From contig NZ_PIRM01000002.1 in NCBI RefSeq assembly GCF_003049735.1, positions 186,001 through 250,000 of the forward strand: a stretch of 64,000 nt of DNA, written 5' to 3'. Shown here piece after piece: positions 26,165 through 35,403 of the stretch (position 1 is its first letter; every line of letters starts with the position of its first letter). This DNA comes from Campylobacter concisus. Lineage in GTDB: Bacteria > Campylobacterota > Campylobacteria > Campylobacterales > Campylobacteraceae. A model generated the notes under the pieces. The model was given only the letters and a program-made list of their open reading frames with translations. It did no database searches and had not been told where the DNA came from. A program made the position numbers and the translations under genes.

Positions 26165-27613
26165 ATGGCAAAGAGAACCGCAGTAATCGACCTTGGCTCA
26201 AATTCTATGCGAATGGCGATATTTGAGAGAACGTCACGCTTAGCGTTTTTTATACTAGCTGAATATAAAACAAAAGTGCGTCTAGGCGAAGGTGGATATG
26301 GCTCAAACAATGAAATATCCGAAAGCTCAATGGAAAAAGCGCTAAAGGCCTTTAGCGAATTTTCAAATATCATAAAAAGCTACAAATGCAATAAAGTCTT
26401 ATGTGTTGGAACTTCAGCGCTTAGGGACGCTCCAAACGCAAATGTTTTGATCTCTCTTTTAAGAAAAAAACTTGGCATAAATTTAAAAGTCATAGACGGC
26501 AAAGAAGAGGCTACTTTTGGTGCGATCGCAGCCAAAAATTTACTCCATAACATCGATGAATGCGTCACTATTGATATCGGTGGCGGATCAACTGAACTTG
26601 CCAGAATAAGCAAAGGCAAAATAACAGATACGCTCTCGCTTGACATTGGCACAGTTAGGTTAAAAGAGCTTTTTTTTGATAAAAAAAACTTAAATAAATT
26701 GCCAAAATTTTTAGAGCAAGTTACAAAACAAATAGATGAGCGATTTAAATGCCAAAACATAATTGCTATTGGTGGCTCTCTTAGAGCGATATCATCTGCT
26801 ATAATGAGCAAAAATTTATATCCACTCTCATCACTGCATGGCTTTTGCTACAAGCTTAGCGACGAGCAAGCCTACATCGAGAGCATTGCAAATGTTAGCG
26901 TGCTTGAGCTAAATAAATTTCCTATAAAAAAAGATAGATACGACACCATTAGAGAGGGTGCACATATCTTTTTGGCCCTCGCCAAAGCTCTAAATGCCAA
27001 AAATATTATAACAAGCGGGGTTGGTGTAAGAGAGGGAGTGTTCTTAAAAGATTTTTTACGCCCTAGCCTTAAATTTCCGCAAAATTTTAATCCAAACATC
27101 AAAAGTTTGCAAGATCGTTTTATATTATCATGCAATAAATCGGTCACAAAGTATGCAAAAGATATATTTATGGTATTAAAAAAGCTTCACGGTCTAAGCG
27201 ATAACTATCTTGAAGTGCTTTTAGTTGCTGCAAAACTTCACAATGTCGGTCAAGAGATTGGCTTTTATGGCGATCATAAAAACTCAGCCTATATAGTCTT
27301 AAATGCCTTAAATTATGGCTTTTCGCATGAACAAAAAGCATTGATTGCAGTAGTAATTGGCACAAACGGAAAGAAAAATATCTATGAATTTGAACGGTAT
27401 AAAAATTTACTTCCAAAAGCCGAGTGTATAAGATGGCTGAGTTTTATGCTCTCACTTGCAAAGGCACTTGATCTAACCTGTGAAAGGCTAAATTTAAACT
27501 TCGAATTTAGTGGGCATACGCTAAAAATAGAAGGCGCAAAAGAATTCGCTATGGCAAAAGAAGAGATAAAAAAGATCACAAAGCCTGAAATTTTTGCTAT
27601 TTCGTTTGTATAA
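26165..27613 (+). CDS. ppx: Exopolyphosphatase / guanosine pentaphosphatase (Ppx/GppA)
   Basis: A protein of 482 residues. The N-terminal actin-like fold has Val-Ile-Asp-Leu-Gly-Ser-Asn-Ser-Met-Arg at 8-17, and Thr-Ile-Asp-Ile-Gly-Gly-Gly-Ser-Thr-Glu near 140 is the phosphate-binding loop. The C-terminal part is HD-like and includes His-Asn-Val-Gly and Gly-Asp-His-Lys-Asn-Ser. It hydrolyses polyphosphate and/or pppGpp in the cytosol; sequence alone does not separate the two. It starts 2 bases after the kinase stop. Confidence 0.9.
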   Translation: MAKRTAVIDLGSNSMRMAIFERTSRLAFFILAEYKTKVRLGEGGYGSNNEISESSMEKALKAFSEFSNIIKSYKCNKVLCVGTSALRDAPNANVLISLLRKKLGINLKVIDGKEEATFGAIAAKNLLHNIDECVTIDIGGGSTELARISKGKITDTLSLDIGTVRLKELFFDKKNLNKLPKFLEQVTKQIDERFKCQNIIAIGGSLRAISSAIMSKNLYPLSSLHGFCYKLSDEQAYIESIANVSVLELNKFPIKKDRYDTIREGAHIFLALAKALNAKNIITSGVGVREGVFLKDFLRPSLKFPQNFNPNIKSLQDRFILSCNKSVTKYAKDIFMVLKKLHGLSDNYLEVLLVAAKLHNVGQEIGFYGDHKNSAYIVLNALNYGFSHEQKALIAVVIGTNGKKNIYEFERYKNLLPKAECIRWLSFMLSLAKALDLTCERLNLNFEFSGHTLKIEGAKEFAMAKEEIKKITKPEIFAISFV

Positions 27614-27653
27614 ATTTTGAAACTAGCTTTAACGCATAAAATTTAAATTGGAT

Positions 27654-27684
27654 GAGAATTTTATCTAAAACTACTAAAATTCTC
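27654..27684. terminator. Possible bidirectional terminator between ppx and fliO
   Basis: A 9-bp A/T-rich stem, GAGAATTTT at 27654-27662 pairing with 27676-27684; the second arm overlaps the end of fliO. It lies between converging genes. Confidence 0.45.
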
Positions 27685-28552
27685 CGCTCATCTTATCTTT
27701 ATAGTTACTTAAACTATTTTTTCGCTCTTCTAAAAATGAGCTTAGTTTTTTCTTGTTCTCTTCAAAAAATATAGCAAAATCTTGCTCGTTTTGTATCTTG
27801 TCTTCACCAAAGCTATCAAGCATTACATTTGAGCTACCAACTATCACTAAATAACGCCTATTTTCATAGCTTAATAGCATTAGTTTATTCGTGCGATCGA
27901 GATACTTTTCATATATTATATTGACGTTACTATTTTGATTTTTAAGTAGCCAGTTCATTGATTTTGTATCATTTTGAGACTGATTTCTAGGTGCTTTAAA
28001 TCCGCTAAAATCATTACTCTTTGACGTAATATATCTTTTAAATACATATAAAAATACAAGAAGCGCAATAAGCACACTTAAAACTATAAAATACCTTGAG
28101 TCTATATTTAACATAGGCTCTTCATCTATCTTTGGTGTGCTATGGGTCTCTATTTTTGCACTAGCTTGAGGCATATTTTGTATTTGAGGTTTTGCATTTT
28201 TTAGAGTTACACGAATGCGGAGTCCAAAACTATCAGTCGTCTTTGAAGCATTTACGATAATAGCATCATTTGAGCGTAAATTTAAGACAAGCGAGTTTTG
28301 CTTTGGCTCTATCTCAAGCTCTTGAATAATCTTTGAGTTTATGTCTTTACTAGTACTTTGATCGTAATTTAGCGAATTTAATATCAAAGATGTTGTGTCT
28401 TTTTCGCGCTTTTGAAAGATATTTCCTTCATAAGGTGCATCAAAGCTAAGCATAATATCGACTCTATCAGCACGTTCATAGATATTGTAAGTTAATAGGT
28501 TTGAAGCTAAAATTTGAGTTGCAAAAAGTAAGAAAAATAGTATAAATTTCAT
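27674..28552 (-). CDS. fliO: FliO-like flagellar export membrane protein
   Basis: A protein of 292 residues. It has an N-terminal signal-like hydrophobic stretch (1-17), a periplasmic region of about 130 residues predicted as beta-rich, one membrane span near 154-171, and a cytoplasmic C-terminal domain with basic, FliO-like text. FliO aids assembly of the flagellar type III export gate. Helicobacter and Campylobacter FliO proteins are described as having this large periplasmic part, and lie just after fliN. It overlaps fliN by 4 bases. The call leans on context as well as topology. Confidence 0.7.
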   Translation of the reverse strand: MKFILFFLLFATQILASNLLTYNIYERADRVDIMLSFDAPYEGNIFQKREKDTTSLILNSLNYDQSTSKDINSKIIQELEIEPKQNSLVLNLRSNDAIIVNASKTTDSFGLRIRVTLKNAKPQIQNMPQASAKIETHSTPKIDEEPMLNIDSRYFIVLSVLIALLVFLYVFKRYITSKSNDFSGFKAPRNQSQNDTKSMNWLLKNQNSNVNIIYEKYLDRTNKLMLLSYENRRYLVIVGSSNVMLDSFGEDKIQNEQDFAIFFEENKKKLSSFLEERKNSLSNYKDKMSGEF

Positions 28553-28866
28553 AAAAGTTCTTTTTTGAAGTACTGAATAACTGACTTTGAATCCAAAATT
28601 TCATTTATCCTGATGGCTAAATTTTTCTCATAAACCATTACTTCACCTTTTCCAAAAATTCTATTATTTATATATAGCTCCACACTCTCACCTGCTGGCT
28701 TTTCAAGGTCTATGACCGAACCAGCTTCAAATTTCAAAAGCTCATTTATACTAACCGTGGTAGTTCCTAGCTCAGCTATAAAATCAACGCTTATATCCAT
28801 AAGCTCATCATAGCTCTTAAAAAGCCCTAGCTGCTCTAGCGTCTCTATCGCACTCTCGTCGTTCAT
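28549..28866 (-). CDS. fliN: Flagellar motor switch protein FliN
   Basis: A protein of 105 residues, essentially one SpoA (FliN C-terminal) domain: Asp-Ile-Ser-Val-Asp-Phe, Leu-Lys-Phe-Glu-Ala-Gly-Ser-Val-Ile-Asp-Leu, and Val-Glu-Leu-Tyr-Ile-Asn-Asn-Arg. It forms part of the C-ring that sets the direction of rotation and receives export cargo. The starts and stops of the cheX-like gene, fliN and fliO overlap by 4 bases each, so the three are translated as a coupled unit. Confidence 0.9.
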   Translation of the reverse strand: MNDESAIETLEQLGLFKSYDELMDISVDFIAELGTTTVSINELLKFEAGSVIDLEKPAGESVELYINNRIFGKGEVMVYEKNLAIRINEILDSKSVIQYFKKELL

Positions 28867-29282
28867 TGTATGTCGTAGCCTATTTGAAATGTTCTATTTT
28901 TTATTTTATATACAAATTTCTCTTTTAGCTTTATGCCAAAATTTTCAACTTCACCTAAAAATTCAGGCGTTCCAAGCTTATAAGCATTTGGCTCTTTTTC
29001 ATTTAGTAAATTTTTAGCTTTGCCAATGATCTGATTTGCTATCTCTTTGCAAAGATCGTCCAGATCGCCACCATCAACATCTTCGTGACCAAAAAAGGCA
29101 TTCATGAAAATTTTCAAAGTATCTTTTTTAAAAAATAGGTAAAAATGATACTCGCTTTTGCCCTTATAGACTGGTATGCTAGCTCCGTAAAATCCTTTGC
29201 CCAGACTCTTGCCAAACTCTAAATCTAGCCCTAAAGTATCCTTGCAAAGATAGCTTGTAGCTTCATCTATAACTTTTCTCAT
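28863..29282 (-). CDS. CheX/CheC-like chemotaxis phosphatase domain protein
   Basis: A protein of 139 residues of CheX type. Glu-x2-Asn within Lys-Glu-Ile-Ala-Asn-Gln-Ile-Ile-Gly-Lys is the catalytic Glu/Asn pair that CheX and CheC use to strip phosphate from CheY. Only one such pair is visible. No membrane segment is seen. It precedes fliN with overlap, as in C. jejuni, so it may act on CheY-P at the motor switch. The enzyme activity is inferred from the motif. Confidence 0.7.
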   Translation of the reverse strand: MRKVIDEATSYLCKDTLGLDLEFGKSLGKGFYGASIPVYKGKSEYHFYLFFKKDTLKIFMNAFFGHEDVDGGDLDDLCKEIANQIIGKAKNLLNEKEPNAYKLGTPEFLGEVENFGIKLKEKFVYKIKNRTFQIGYDIQ

Positions 29283-29314
29283 ATCTCTTCCTTAAGACTT
29301 GAAATGCATTTTCA

Positions 29315-29320
29315 ATTATA
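29315..29320 (-). promoter_or_regulatory. -10 box for cheX-like-fliN-fliO
   Basis: Minus-strand TATAAT, 32 bases before the cheX-like ATG and between trpA and the flagellar genes. It shows that the flagellar trio can be transcribed apart from the trp genes. No sigma-54 (GG-N10-GC) or sigma-28 pattern was seen here. Confidence 0.55.
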
Positions 29321-29360
29321 CTTTGGCTTTACTAAATTAGCTATAAATTTATTAAGCATT

Positions 29361-30110
29361 TTAAAAGAGTTTATCTATCTCTTTTACTAGCTTTTCACCG
29401 CTAAAATCGGCACAAAGCTTAACTATTTGCGTACCTATTATCACTCCATCAGCATATTTTTTTACTTCATTAACATCATCTTTGTTTTTGATACCAAAGC
29501 CCACAGCCACTGGCAAATCGCTCTTTTTCTTAAGCTCTAGAACTAAATTTTTTATCCTATCTTCATCAGCCCTTTTTGAACCACTAACGCCGATCGCGCC
29601 AAGAGCATAAATAAATCCTGAGCCAAATTTTAAAATTCCATCCGCTCTACTACCAGATGTGACGCTGATAAGTGGTATCAGGCTTAAATTTAGTTCCTTG
29701 CACTTTAGAGTAAATTCCTCGCACTCCTCGCAAGGCAGATCCGGCACGATAAAGCCGCTAACTCCAGCCTCAACTGATCTTTTTAGAAATTTATCAACAC
29801 CATAAGCAAAGATGATATTAAAATAGACCAGAAAAACGAGTGGTTTTGTCACTTTTGCCTTGCAACCCTCAAGCATATCAAAGACAATATCCGTATTTAC
29901 GCCATTTTGCACCGTCTCAAAGCTAGCTTGCGCTATGAGCTTACCATCAGCCAGCGGATCAGAGTAAGGGATGCCGATCTCAACTAGATCAAGCGTGCTC
30001 TCGTTCAAATTTTCCAAAAATTCCTTCGTTTTTTCTAGGCTTGGATATCCAGCCACGATGTAGCCGATGTTTGCTTTTTTGCCGTTAAATGCACTTTTGA
30101 TCTTATCCAT
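29361..30110 (-). CDS. trpA: Tryptophan synthase alpha chain
   Basis: A TIM-barrel enzyme of 249 residues that cleaves indole-glycerol phosphate and channels indole to TrpB. [14 protein letters not shown] carries the catalytic Glu and Asp region. Gly-Phe-Ile-Val-Pro-Asp-Leu-Pro and Val-Gly-Phe-Gly-Ile are the phosphate-side loops. It overlaps trpB by 8 bases and is last of the trp genes. Confidence 0.96.
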   Translation of the reverse strand: MDKIKSAFNGKKANIGYIVAGYPSLEKTKEFLENLNESTLDLVEIGIPYSDPLADGKLIAQASFETVQNGVNTDIVFDMLEGCKAKVTKPLVFLVYFNIIFAYGVDKFLKRSVEAGVSGFIVPDLPCEECEEFTLKCKELNLSLIPLISVTSGSRADGILKFGSGFIYALGAIGVSGSKRADEDRIKNLVLELKKKSDLPVAVGFGIKNKDDVNEVKKYADGVIIGTQIVKLCADFSGEKLVKEIDKLF

Positions 30111-31284
30111 AAATTTTTCCTTTTTCGTAGCCGATAACTGTGTTTATATCCTTATCACCCCTGCCTGAGACGTTTACGACGATGACGCTTTTTTTATCAA
30201 GTTTTGGGCAAAGCTTCTCCAGATACGCCAGCGCATGCGCGCTCTCGATGGCTGGGATGATGCCCTCCATCTTGCTTAGAAAATACAAAGCATTTATGCA
30301 CTCATCATCGGTCACGGCTTCGTATTTTACCCTTTTGATGTCGTTTAGATGGGCGTGCTCTGGACCGATGCCTGGGTAGTCTAAGCCTGCTGAGATACTA
30401 TGCACTGGCGATATCATGCCGTACTCATCTTGCAAGACCGTCGTTTTCATGCCGTGGATGATGCCGGTTTTGCCTTTGCTAAGTGTAGCTGCGTGATAAG
30501 GCGTCTCTATGCCAAGGCCGCCAGCTTCTATACCTACCAAATTTACGCTCTCATCGTCCAAAAACGCACTAAAAATGCCAATAGCATTACTGCCGCCGCC
30601 GACGCAGGCGATGACGTAGTCAGCCTTTTTGCCGTAGTCTACAAGCTGAGCTTTGGCCTCTGTGCCGATGATGCTTTGGAAGTCACGCACGATCTTTGGA
30701 TATGGGTGCGGGCCAACGGCTGAGCCAATGACGTAAAATGCGCTCTCTATCTCATTTACCCACGCTTGTATGGCCGCCGTAGTCGCCTCTTTTAGCGTTT
30801 TTAAGCCGTCTTCTACGCTCACCACCTTTGCGCCAAGAAGCTGCATACGAAAGGCATTTAGCTGCTGTCTAGCAACATCTGTTGCGCCCATATATACATC
30901 ACACTCTAAGCCCAAAAGTGCCGATGCAGTCGCTGTTGCCACGCCGTGCTGACCAGCTCCAGTCTCAGCTAAAATTTTCTTTTTGCCCATTTTTTTAGCA
31001 AGCAGCGCTTGAGCTAGAGCGTTATTTATCTTGTGCGCACCCGTGTGGTTTAGATCCTCACGTTTGAGGTAAATTTCATGTCCGTAGTGCTCGCTCAGGC
31101 GCTTTGCAAAAAAGAGCGGACTAGGCCTGCCAACATAGTTTTTCAAAAGATCATCAAGCTCATCTTTAAACTCTTTTGTCTTTGCGATACTGGCATAGGC
31201 GTTTTCTAGCTCATCAAGAGCAAACATTACCGTCTCAGGCACGAACTGCCCGCCAAATTTTCCAAAATATGCTTTACTATTCAT
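30103..31284 (-). CDS. trpB: Tryptophan synthase beta chain
   Basis: A PLP enzyme of 393 residues that joins indole and serine. Lys85 in His-Thr-Gly-Ala-His-Lys-Ile-Asn binds PLP; Glu-Thr-Gly-Ala-Gly-Gln-His-Gly and Gly-Gly-Gly-Ser-Asn-Ala-Ile-Gly are the cofactor loops. It is of the standard TrpB1 length. It overlaps trpF upstream and trpA downstream by 8 bases each, so translation is coupled along the run. Confidence 0.97.
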   Translation of the reverse strand: MNSKAYFGKFGGQFVPETVMFALDELENAYASIAKTKEFKDELDDLLKNYVGRPSPLFFAKRLSEHYGHEIYLKREDLNHTGAHKINNALAQALLAKKMGKKKILAETGAGQHGVATATASALLGLECDVYMGATDVARQQLNAFRMQLLGAKVVSVEDGLKTLKEATTAAIQAWVNEIESAFYVIGSAVGPHPYPKIVRDFQSIIGTEAKAQLVDYGKKADYVIACVGGGSNAIGIFSAFLDDESVNLVGIEAGGLGIETPYHAATLSKGKTGIIHGMKTTVLQDEYGMISPVHSISAGLDYPGIGPEHAHLNDIKRVKYEAVTDDECINALYFLSKMEGIIPAIESAHALAYLEKLCPKLDKKSVIVVNVSGRGDKDINTVIGYEKGKIYG

Positions 31285-31888
31285 CTTCTACCTCACCTAT
31301 GATCTTTAAAATTCTCTCTATCTTTTGAGCCTCTTTTATGCCGTTTTCGTCCTCGACTTTGGAGTTGATATCGACTAGATATGGCTTAAATTTCAGCGCC
31401 TCTTTTATGTTGTGCTCGCCTATGCCCCCAGCCATGCCAAATTTAAATTTAACCTCTTTTAAAATTTCCCACTCAAAGTTTGTACCATTTCCGCCAGCAT
31501 TTTCGCCCTTGCAATCAAAAAGCGCCATGTCAAAATGCTTAAAATCAACCTCTGGCAAGCTATCTTTCACGCTAAAAACCTGCCAAATCTCAAGCCCCAT
31601 ATCTTTTAAATTTGCATGTAAATTTTCGCTCACCACTCCATGCACCTGAGCCACGTCAAGCTCTGCAAACTGACAAATTTCCATTATTTCGCACTCACTT
31701 TGATCAGCAAAAACGCCAACTACTTTTTTGCCCTTACTGTGAGCAAATTTAGCTATCTGCCTAGCTAAATTTAACTCGACTCTTCTTTTGCTTTTGGCAA
31801 ATATTAGCCCTATATAATGGACTCCAAGCTCGCAAACCGCACTTGCTTCATCTAGTGTTTTGATACCACAAATTTTAACTAGTGCCAT
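31277..31888 (-). CDS. trpF: Phosphoribosylanthranilate isomerase
   Basis: A TIM-barrel isomerase of 203 residues. The catalytic Cys is in Val-Lys-Ile-Cys-Gly-Ile-Lys near the start, and the catalytic Asp is in Leu-Phe-Asp-Cys-Lys-Gly-Glu-Asn near 125. Gly-Gly-Ile-Gly near the end binds phosphate. It is stand-alone, not fused to TrpC. No trpC is in the window, although IGP synthase is needed between TrpF and TrpA, so it must be elsewhere. The start overlaps the trpGD stop by one base. Confidence 0.95.
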   Translation of the reverse strand: MALVKICGIKTLDEASAVCELGVHYIGLIFAKSKRRVELNLARQIAKFAHSKGKKVVGVFADQSECEIMEICQFAELDVAQVHGVVSENLHANLKDMGLEIWQVFSVKDSLPEVDFKHFDMALFDCKGENAGGNGTNFEWEILKEVKFKFGMAGGIGEHNIKEALKFKPYLVDINSKVEDENGIKEAQKIERILKIIGEVEDE

Positions 31889-33492
31889 TACACTTGTGCC
31901 TTTATAAACTCTTCATAAAATTTATACGCCTTGCCAGAATTTATCGCCTCTAGCACCATTTTTTTGGCCTCGTCTGGGCTCTTTGCGCCATCAGCTGCAT
32001 AAAGCGCAAACATCGCATTAAAGACAACGATGTCGAATTTCGCCCCCTGCTCCTCGCCTTTTAGCGTGCGGATCAAGATTTTGGCGTTTTCTTCAGGTGT
32101 GCCGCCCTCGATGTCGCTGTGAAGTGCTCTTTTAAAGCCAAACTGCTCTGGCGTGATGCTATACTCAAAAATTTCTCCATTTTTTAGCTCCACAACACTT
32201 GTTTCACTACAAAGCGTGATCTCATCTAGTCCGTCATCGCCGCGAACGACTAGAGCGTGCTTTCTGCCAAGGATCTTAAGCGTCTGGGCGTAAAGTTTTA
32301 AAACAGGCTTATGATAGACGCCAACTAGCTGGTTTGTAAGGTTTAAATTTGGATTTAAAAGCGGTCCAAGCACGTTAAAGACGGTCCTTATGCCAAGTCT
32401 TTGGCGCACCTCTCTCACCTCGCCCACTAGTGGGTGGAAAAATGGCGCGTGGAAAAAGGCTAAATTTTTACTAGCTAAATTTTCACGCTGTTTCGCCAGT
32501 GATTTTTCACTTTTTACGCCTAAAATTTCAAGCACATCAGAGCTACCTGAATTGCTTGAAACTGCCTTATTGCCGTGTTTTGCAACCTTTATGCCAAGAC
32601 TTGCAAGGATAAATGCCACAGTAGTTGAGATATTTATCGTCTTAAAACCATCGCCACCAGTGCCGCAAAGATCGATCATAGGCGTATCGTCGCGGTAGGT
32701 TTGCGAGTATTTTAGGATATTTTTCGCAAGCGCAGCGAGGCTTTTTGGATAGAGGCTCTTTTCGCTAATGAGCACCAAAAGGGCTGAAAGCTGCACGATC
32801 TCGTACTCTTTACTAGCTATTATCTCACAAATTTGCTCAAAGTCGCTATCATCAAGCGGTATGCTCTCTTGAAGCTTGATAAGATATGGCTTAAGCGAGC
32901 GAATTTTTGGCTCTTTTACCTCATCTTTTGCTTTATAATTTACAAAATTTTCAACGATCTTTTTGCCGTATTGTGTGAAGTAGCTCTCTGGATGAAACTG
33001 GATGCCAAATATCGGCTTATCTTTTACGCTAAGCGCCATTACTACGCCATCATCACTCACCGCATCAGCGCTTAAGCTAGCTGGGAGCTCATCGACATAA
33101 AGTGAGTGGTAGCGCATAACCTCAAAGCGCTCAGGTAGCCCAGCAAAAAGTGGCTCTTTGTTTTTCACGTCAATAAACGAGGTCTTGCCGTGTAGTGGGT
33201 CTTCTAGTCTTTTTATCTTTGCGCCAAAACTAAGCCCTATAGCTTGGTGTCCGAGGCAAATTCCAAGCACCGGCACGCCAAGGTCTGCCCCCAAAATTTC
33301 TAAACAGACTCCGCTATCTTTTGGGTGTTTTGGCCCTGGGCTTAAAATGATCTTGCTTGGGTTTAGTTTTTTGATCTCGTCAAGCGTGATCTTGTCATTT
33401 CTAACGCATCTAACCTCTTCATCTGTAAGCTCTTTTACATATTGCTCAACATTAAAAACAAAACTATCGTAATTATCTATGAGTAAAATCAA
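31888..33492 (-). CDS. trpD: Bifunctional anthranilate synthase glutaminase / phosphoribosyltransferase (TrpGD)
   Basis: A fusion of 534 residues. Residues 1-190 are a class I glutaminase with Cys79 in Gly-Ile-Cys-Leu-Gly-His-Gln and His-Pro-Glu near 168. Residues from about 200 on are TrpD, with Asp-Leu-Cys-Gly-Thr-Gly-Gly-Asp-Gly and Ala-Lys-His-Gly-Asn-Lys-Ala. The glutaminase feeds ammonia to TrpE, which is not encoded here. The start is TTG, preceded by AAAGGATATAGG. It follows recR by 85 bases and has its own -10 box. Confidence 0.94.
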   Translation of the reverse strand: MILLIDNYDSFVFNVEQYVKELTDEEVRCVRNDKITLDEIKKLNPSKIILSPGPKHPKDSGVCLEILGADLGVPVLGICLGHQAIGLSFGAKIKRLEDPLHGKTSFIDVKNKEPLFAGLPERFEVMRYHSLYVDELPASLSADAVSDDGVVMALSVKDKPIFGIQFHPESYFTQYGKKIVENFVNYKAKDEVKEPKIRSLKPYLIKLQESIPLDDSDFEQICEIIASKEYEIVQLSALLVLISEKSLYPKSLAALAKNILKYSQTYRDDTPMIDLCGTGGDGFKTINISTTVAFILASLGIKVAKHGNKAVSSNSGSSDVLEILGVKSEKSLAKQRENLASKNLAFFHAPFFHPLVGEVREVRQRLGIRTVFNVLGPLLNPNLNLTNQLVGVYHKPVLKLYAQTLKILGRKHALVVRGDDGLDEITLCSETSVVELKNGEIFEYSITPEQFGFKRALHSDIEGGTPEENAKILIRTLKGEEQGAKFDIVVFNAMFALYAADGAKSPDEAKKMVLEAINSGKAYKFYEEFIKAQV

Positions 33493-33554
33493 CCTATATC
33501 CTTTAAATTTAGCAGCGGTTGAGCCTTGGCTAAATTTCTATAAATTTAGGCAAA

Positions 33555-33560
33555 ATTATA
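33555..33560 (-). promoter_or_regulatory. -10 box for trpGD
   Basis: Minus-strand TATAAT about 62 bases before the TTG start. The leader between holds an 8-bp hairpin (CTAAATTT pairing with AAATTTAG) but no run of Trp codons, so classic attenuation is not supported. Confidence 0.6.
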
Positions 33561-33577
33561 ACTAAAAGAAAGTTTAA

Positions 33578-34150
33578 TTAGGCTTTTGTACGGCTTTCGT
33601 AGGCTTTTAAAAGTGAAAGCATGTCAACGTTTTCTAAATTTACACCAGTTGGCACGCCTTGAGCGATCTTGCTAAATGAAATTTCATTCATACCAAGCTT
33701 ATCCTCGACATAAAGCATAAGTGCGTCTGAATTTAGCCCTGGTGTAAAGGCAAAAACGACCTCTTTTGAGCCATTTTGCTTGATAGCATTTCGCAACCTC
33801 TCTATCGCCTCTTCGTCGATCTCGTCAAGTACAAAATAAAGTCCATTGTAAATTCCATTTTGCTCAAAAACCAAGATATCTTTTGGGCTCTCAACCAGCA
33901 AAATAACCTCGCTATCCCTGCTCTCGTCGCTACAAATGTCGCAAATTTCATTTTCGCTTAGCCCACCACAACGCTCACAGCGCTTGATAAATCTCACCGC
34001 ATCTTCGATATTTTGAGCGAGCCTTAGCCCTGCAAAGCTATCTTGCATGCAGACAAAGTAGGCAAACCTTGCGGCTGATTTCTTACCAACACCAGGGAGC
34101 TTTGCAAAAGACTCAGTTAGCTCGTTAAATTTTTCTAAGCCTCTTTTCAT
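33578..34150 (-). CDS. recR: Recombination protein RecR
   Basis: A protein of 190 residues, the RecF-pathway ring protein that helps load RecA. A helix-hairpin-helix stretch, Leu-Pro-Gly-Val-Gly-Lys-Lys-Ser-Ala, lies at 18-26. The zinc finger is Cys58, Cys61, Cys70 and Cys73. The Toprim core follows with Leu-Val-Glu-Ser-Pro-Lys-Asp. It is slightly short, as in other campylobacters. It overlaps racS by 4 bases. C. jejuni has the same neighbours with recR on the other strand (from memory). Confidence 0.95.
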   Translation of the reverse strand: MKRGLEKFNELTESFAKLPGVGKKSAARFAYFVCMQDSFAGLRLAQNIEDAVRFIKRCERCGGLSENEICDICSDESRDSEVILLVESPKDILVFEQNGIYNGLYFVLDEIDEEAIERLRNAIKQNGSKEVVFAFTPGLNSDALMLYVEDKLGMNEISFSKIAQGVPTGVNLENVDMLSLLKAYESRTKA

Positions 34151-35403
34151 GCTCGCTTCGCCTTTGATCTAAGTAAAATTTTAAATACATGATAGCCATC
34201 CTCGTAGTCGTAGGCAAGCTCAAATTTTTGCATCTGACAAATTTGCTCGATGATATAAAGTCCAAGTCCCATACCACTTCCCGCACTCACCTTGTCACCA
34301 CGCACAAAGGCTTGTTTGTAGTAGTCAATCGGGTGATTTAGCTTTTTGCCTAAATTTTTAACCACTATAAATTCGCTATCGCAGATCAAAATAGCCTTTT
34401 TATCCTCTGCGTATTTTAGGGCATTATCTACCAAATTTTTAATCGCCAAACTAAAAAGCTGAAAATCCACTCTCAATATCACGTCATCTCTGATATCGCA
34501 GCTCACTCGCTCTTCAAATTTATCAAGCATGAGCATATCCTGCACTTGCTCTAAAATGAGCGAGAAATGGCACTCTTGGTAGTTTAGTGCGTAGCTTTTA
34601 GAAAGGAGCTGCTCGACCTTACTAAATTCATTTATCAGCATCTCAAGGCGCTCAAATACATTGATGAGTCTCATCTTTTGAGTCTCATTTGCGACCATTT
34701 CAGAGACGATCCTGCCTTTGCCAATCGGAGTCTTTAGCTCATGCATAATCGCACGCAAAAATAGCTGCCTTGAGCGGATGAGCTCTCTTATCTTGCAAAC
34801 GGCATTATCAAACTCAACAGCGACCTGTCCGATCTCATCTTGCTCATTTTCATTTAACCTAGCTGTCATCGCCATTTCCATATTTCCACTGGCAAATTTT
34901 CTGATGTCTTTACTAAGCCTTCTAAGTGGTGAAAGACTTCTAAGAACAGAAACATAAAGTGAGATGAGAAGGGCTGAAACTATCAAAAATGCGACCCAAA
35001 GCGGGTCATTTACGTGTCTTGCGTCGTTACTTTCAAGAAGTAGCTGAAAAGATGGGTTTTTAATAAGCAAATACAAATCGCCTTTGTAATTAACTGATTG
35101 CACCACTCCAAGAGGTGTGTGTTGCGTAAAAACAACATTTCCATTTGTAGCTATCGAAGTGGCTAAATTTTTATTTCCAACATACTCTAAGTAAAAATTT
35201 TTAAAATAATGTTCTAAATCTCTTGGGGGATTTCCACGTTCATAGAGTGCGACAAGATAGTTCATCGCACTTATTTGTCTATCCTTTAGCTTTTCTAAAG
35301 CACTTTCTTGCTGAATGTTTGCAAAGGTTACAAAGAGCAAGCACATCAGCGAGAAAGCTATGGCAAAGATAATAGTTATCTTCGTAGTTATGGAATATTT
35401 CAT
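34147..35403 (-). CDS. racS: Sensor histidine kinase RacS
   Basis: A membrane kinase of 418 residues. Spans near 8-27 and 135-153 flank a periplasmic sensor of about 105 residues, followed by a HAMP-like linker. His221 in Ile-Met-His-Glu-Leu-Lys-Thr-Pro-Ile is the phosphorylated residue. Asn-Leu-Val-Asp-Asn-Ala-Leu-Lys-Tyr is the N-box, and Gly-Ser-Gly-Met-Gly-Leu-Gly-Leu is G2. G1 is poor: Val-Val-Lys-Asn-Leu-Gly-Lys replaces Asp-x-Gly. It is coupled to racR. The name rests on gene order with dnaJ and recR as in C. jejuni. Confidence 0.85.
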   Translation of the reverse strand: MKYSITTKITIIFAIAFSLMCLLFVTFANIQQESALEKLKDRQISAMNYLVALYERGNPPRDLEHYFKNFYLEYVGNKNLATSIATNGNVVFTQHTPLGVVQSVNYKGDLYLLIKNPSFQLLLESNDARHVNDPLWVAFLIVSALLISLYVSVLRSLSPLRRLSKDIRKFASGNMEMAMTARLNENEQDEIGQVAVEFDNAVCKIRELIRSRQLFLRAIMHELKTPIGKGRIVSEMVANETQKMRLINVFERLEMLINEFSKVEQLLSKSYALNYQECHFSLILEQVQDMLMLDKFEERVSCDIRDDVILRVDFQLFSLAIKNLVDNALKYAEDKKAILICDSEFIVVKNLGKKLNHPIDYYKQAFVRGDKVSAGSGMGLGLYIIEQICQMQKFELAYDYEDGYHVFKILLRSKAKRA

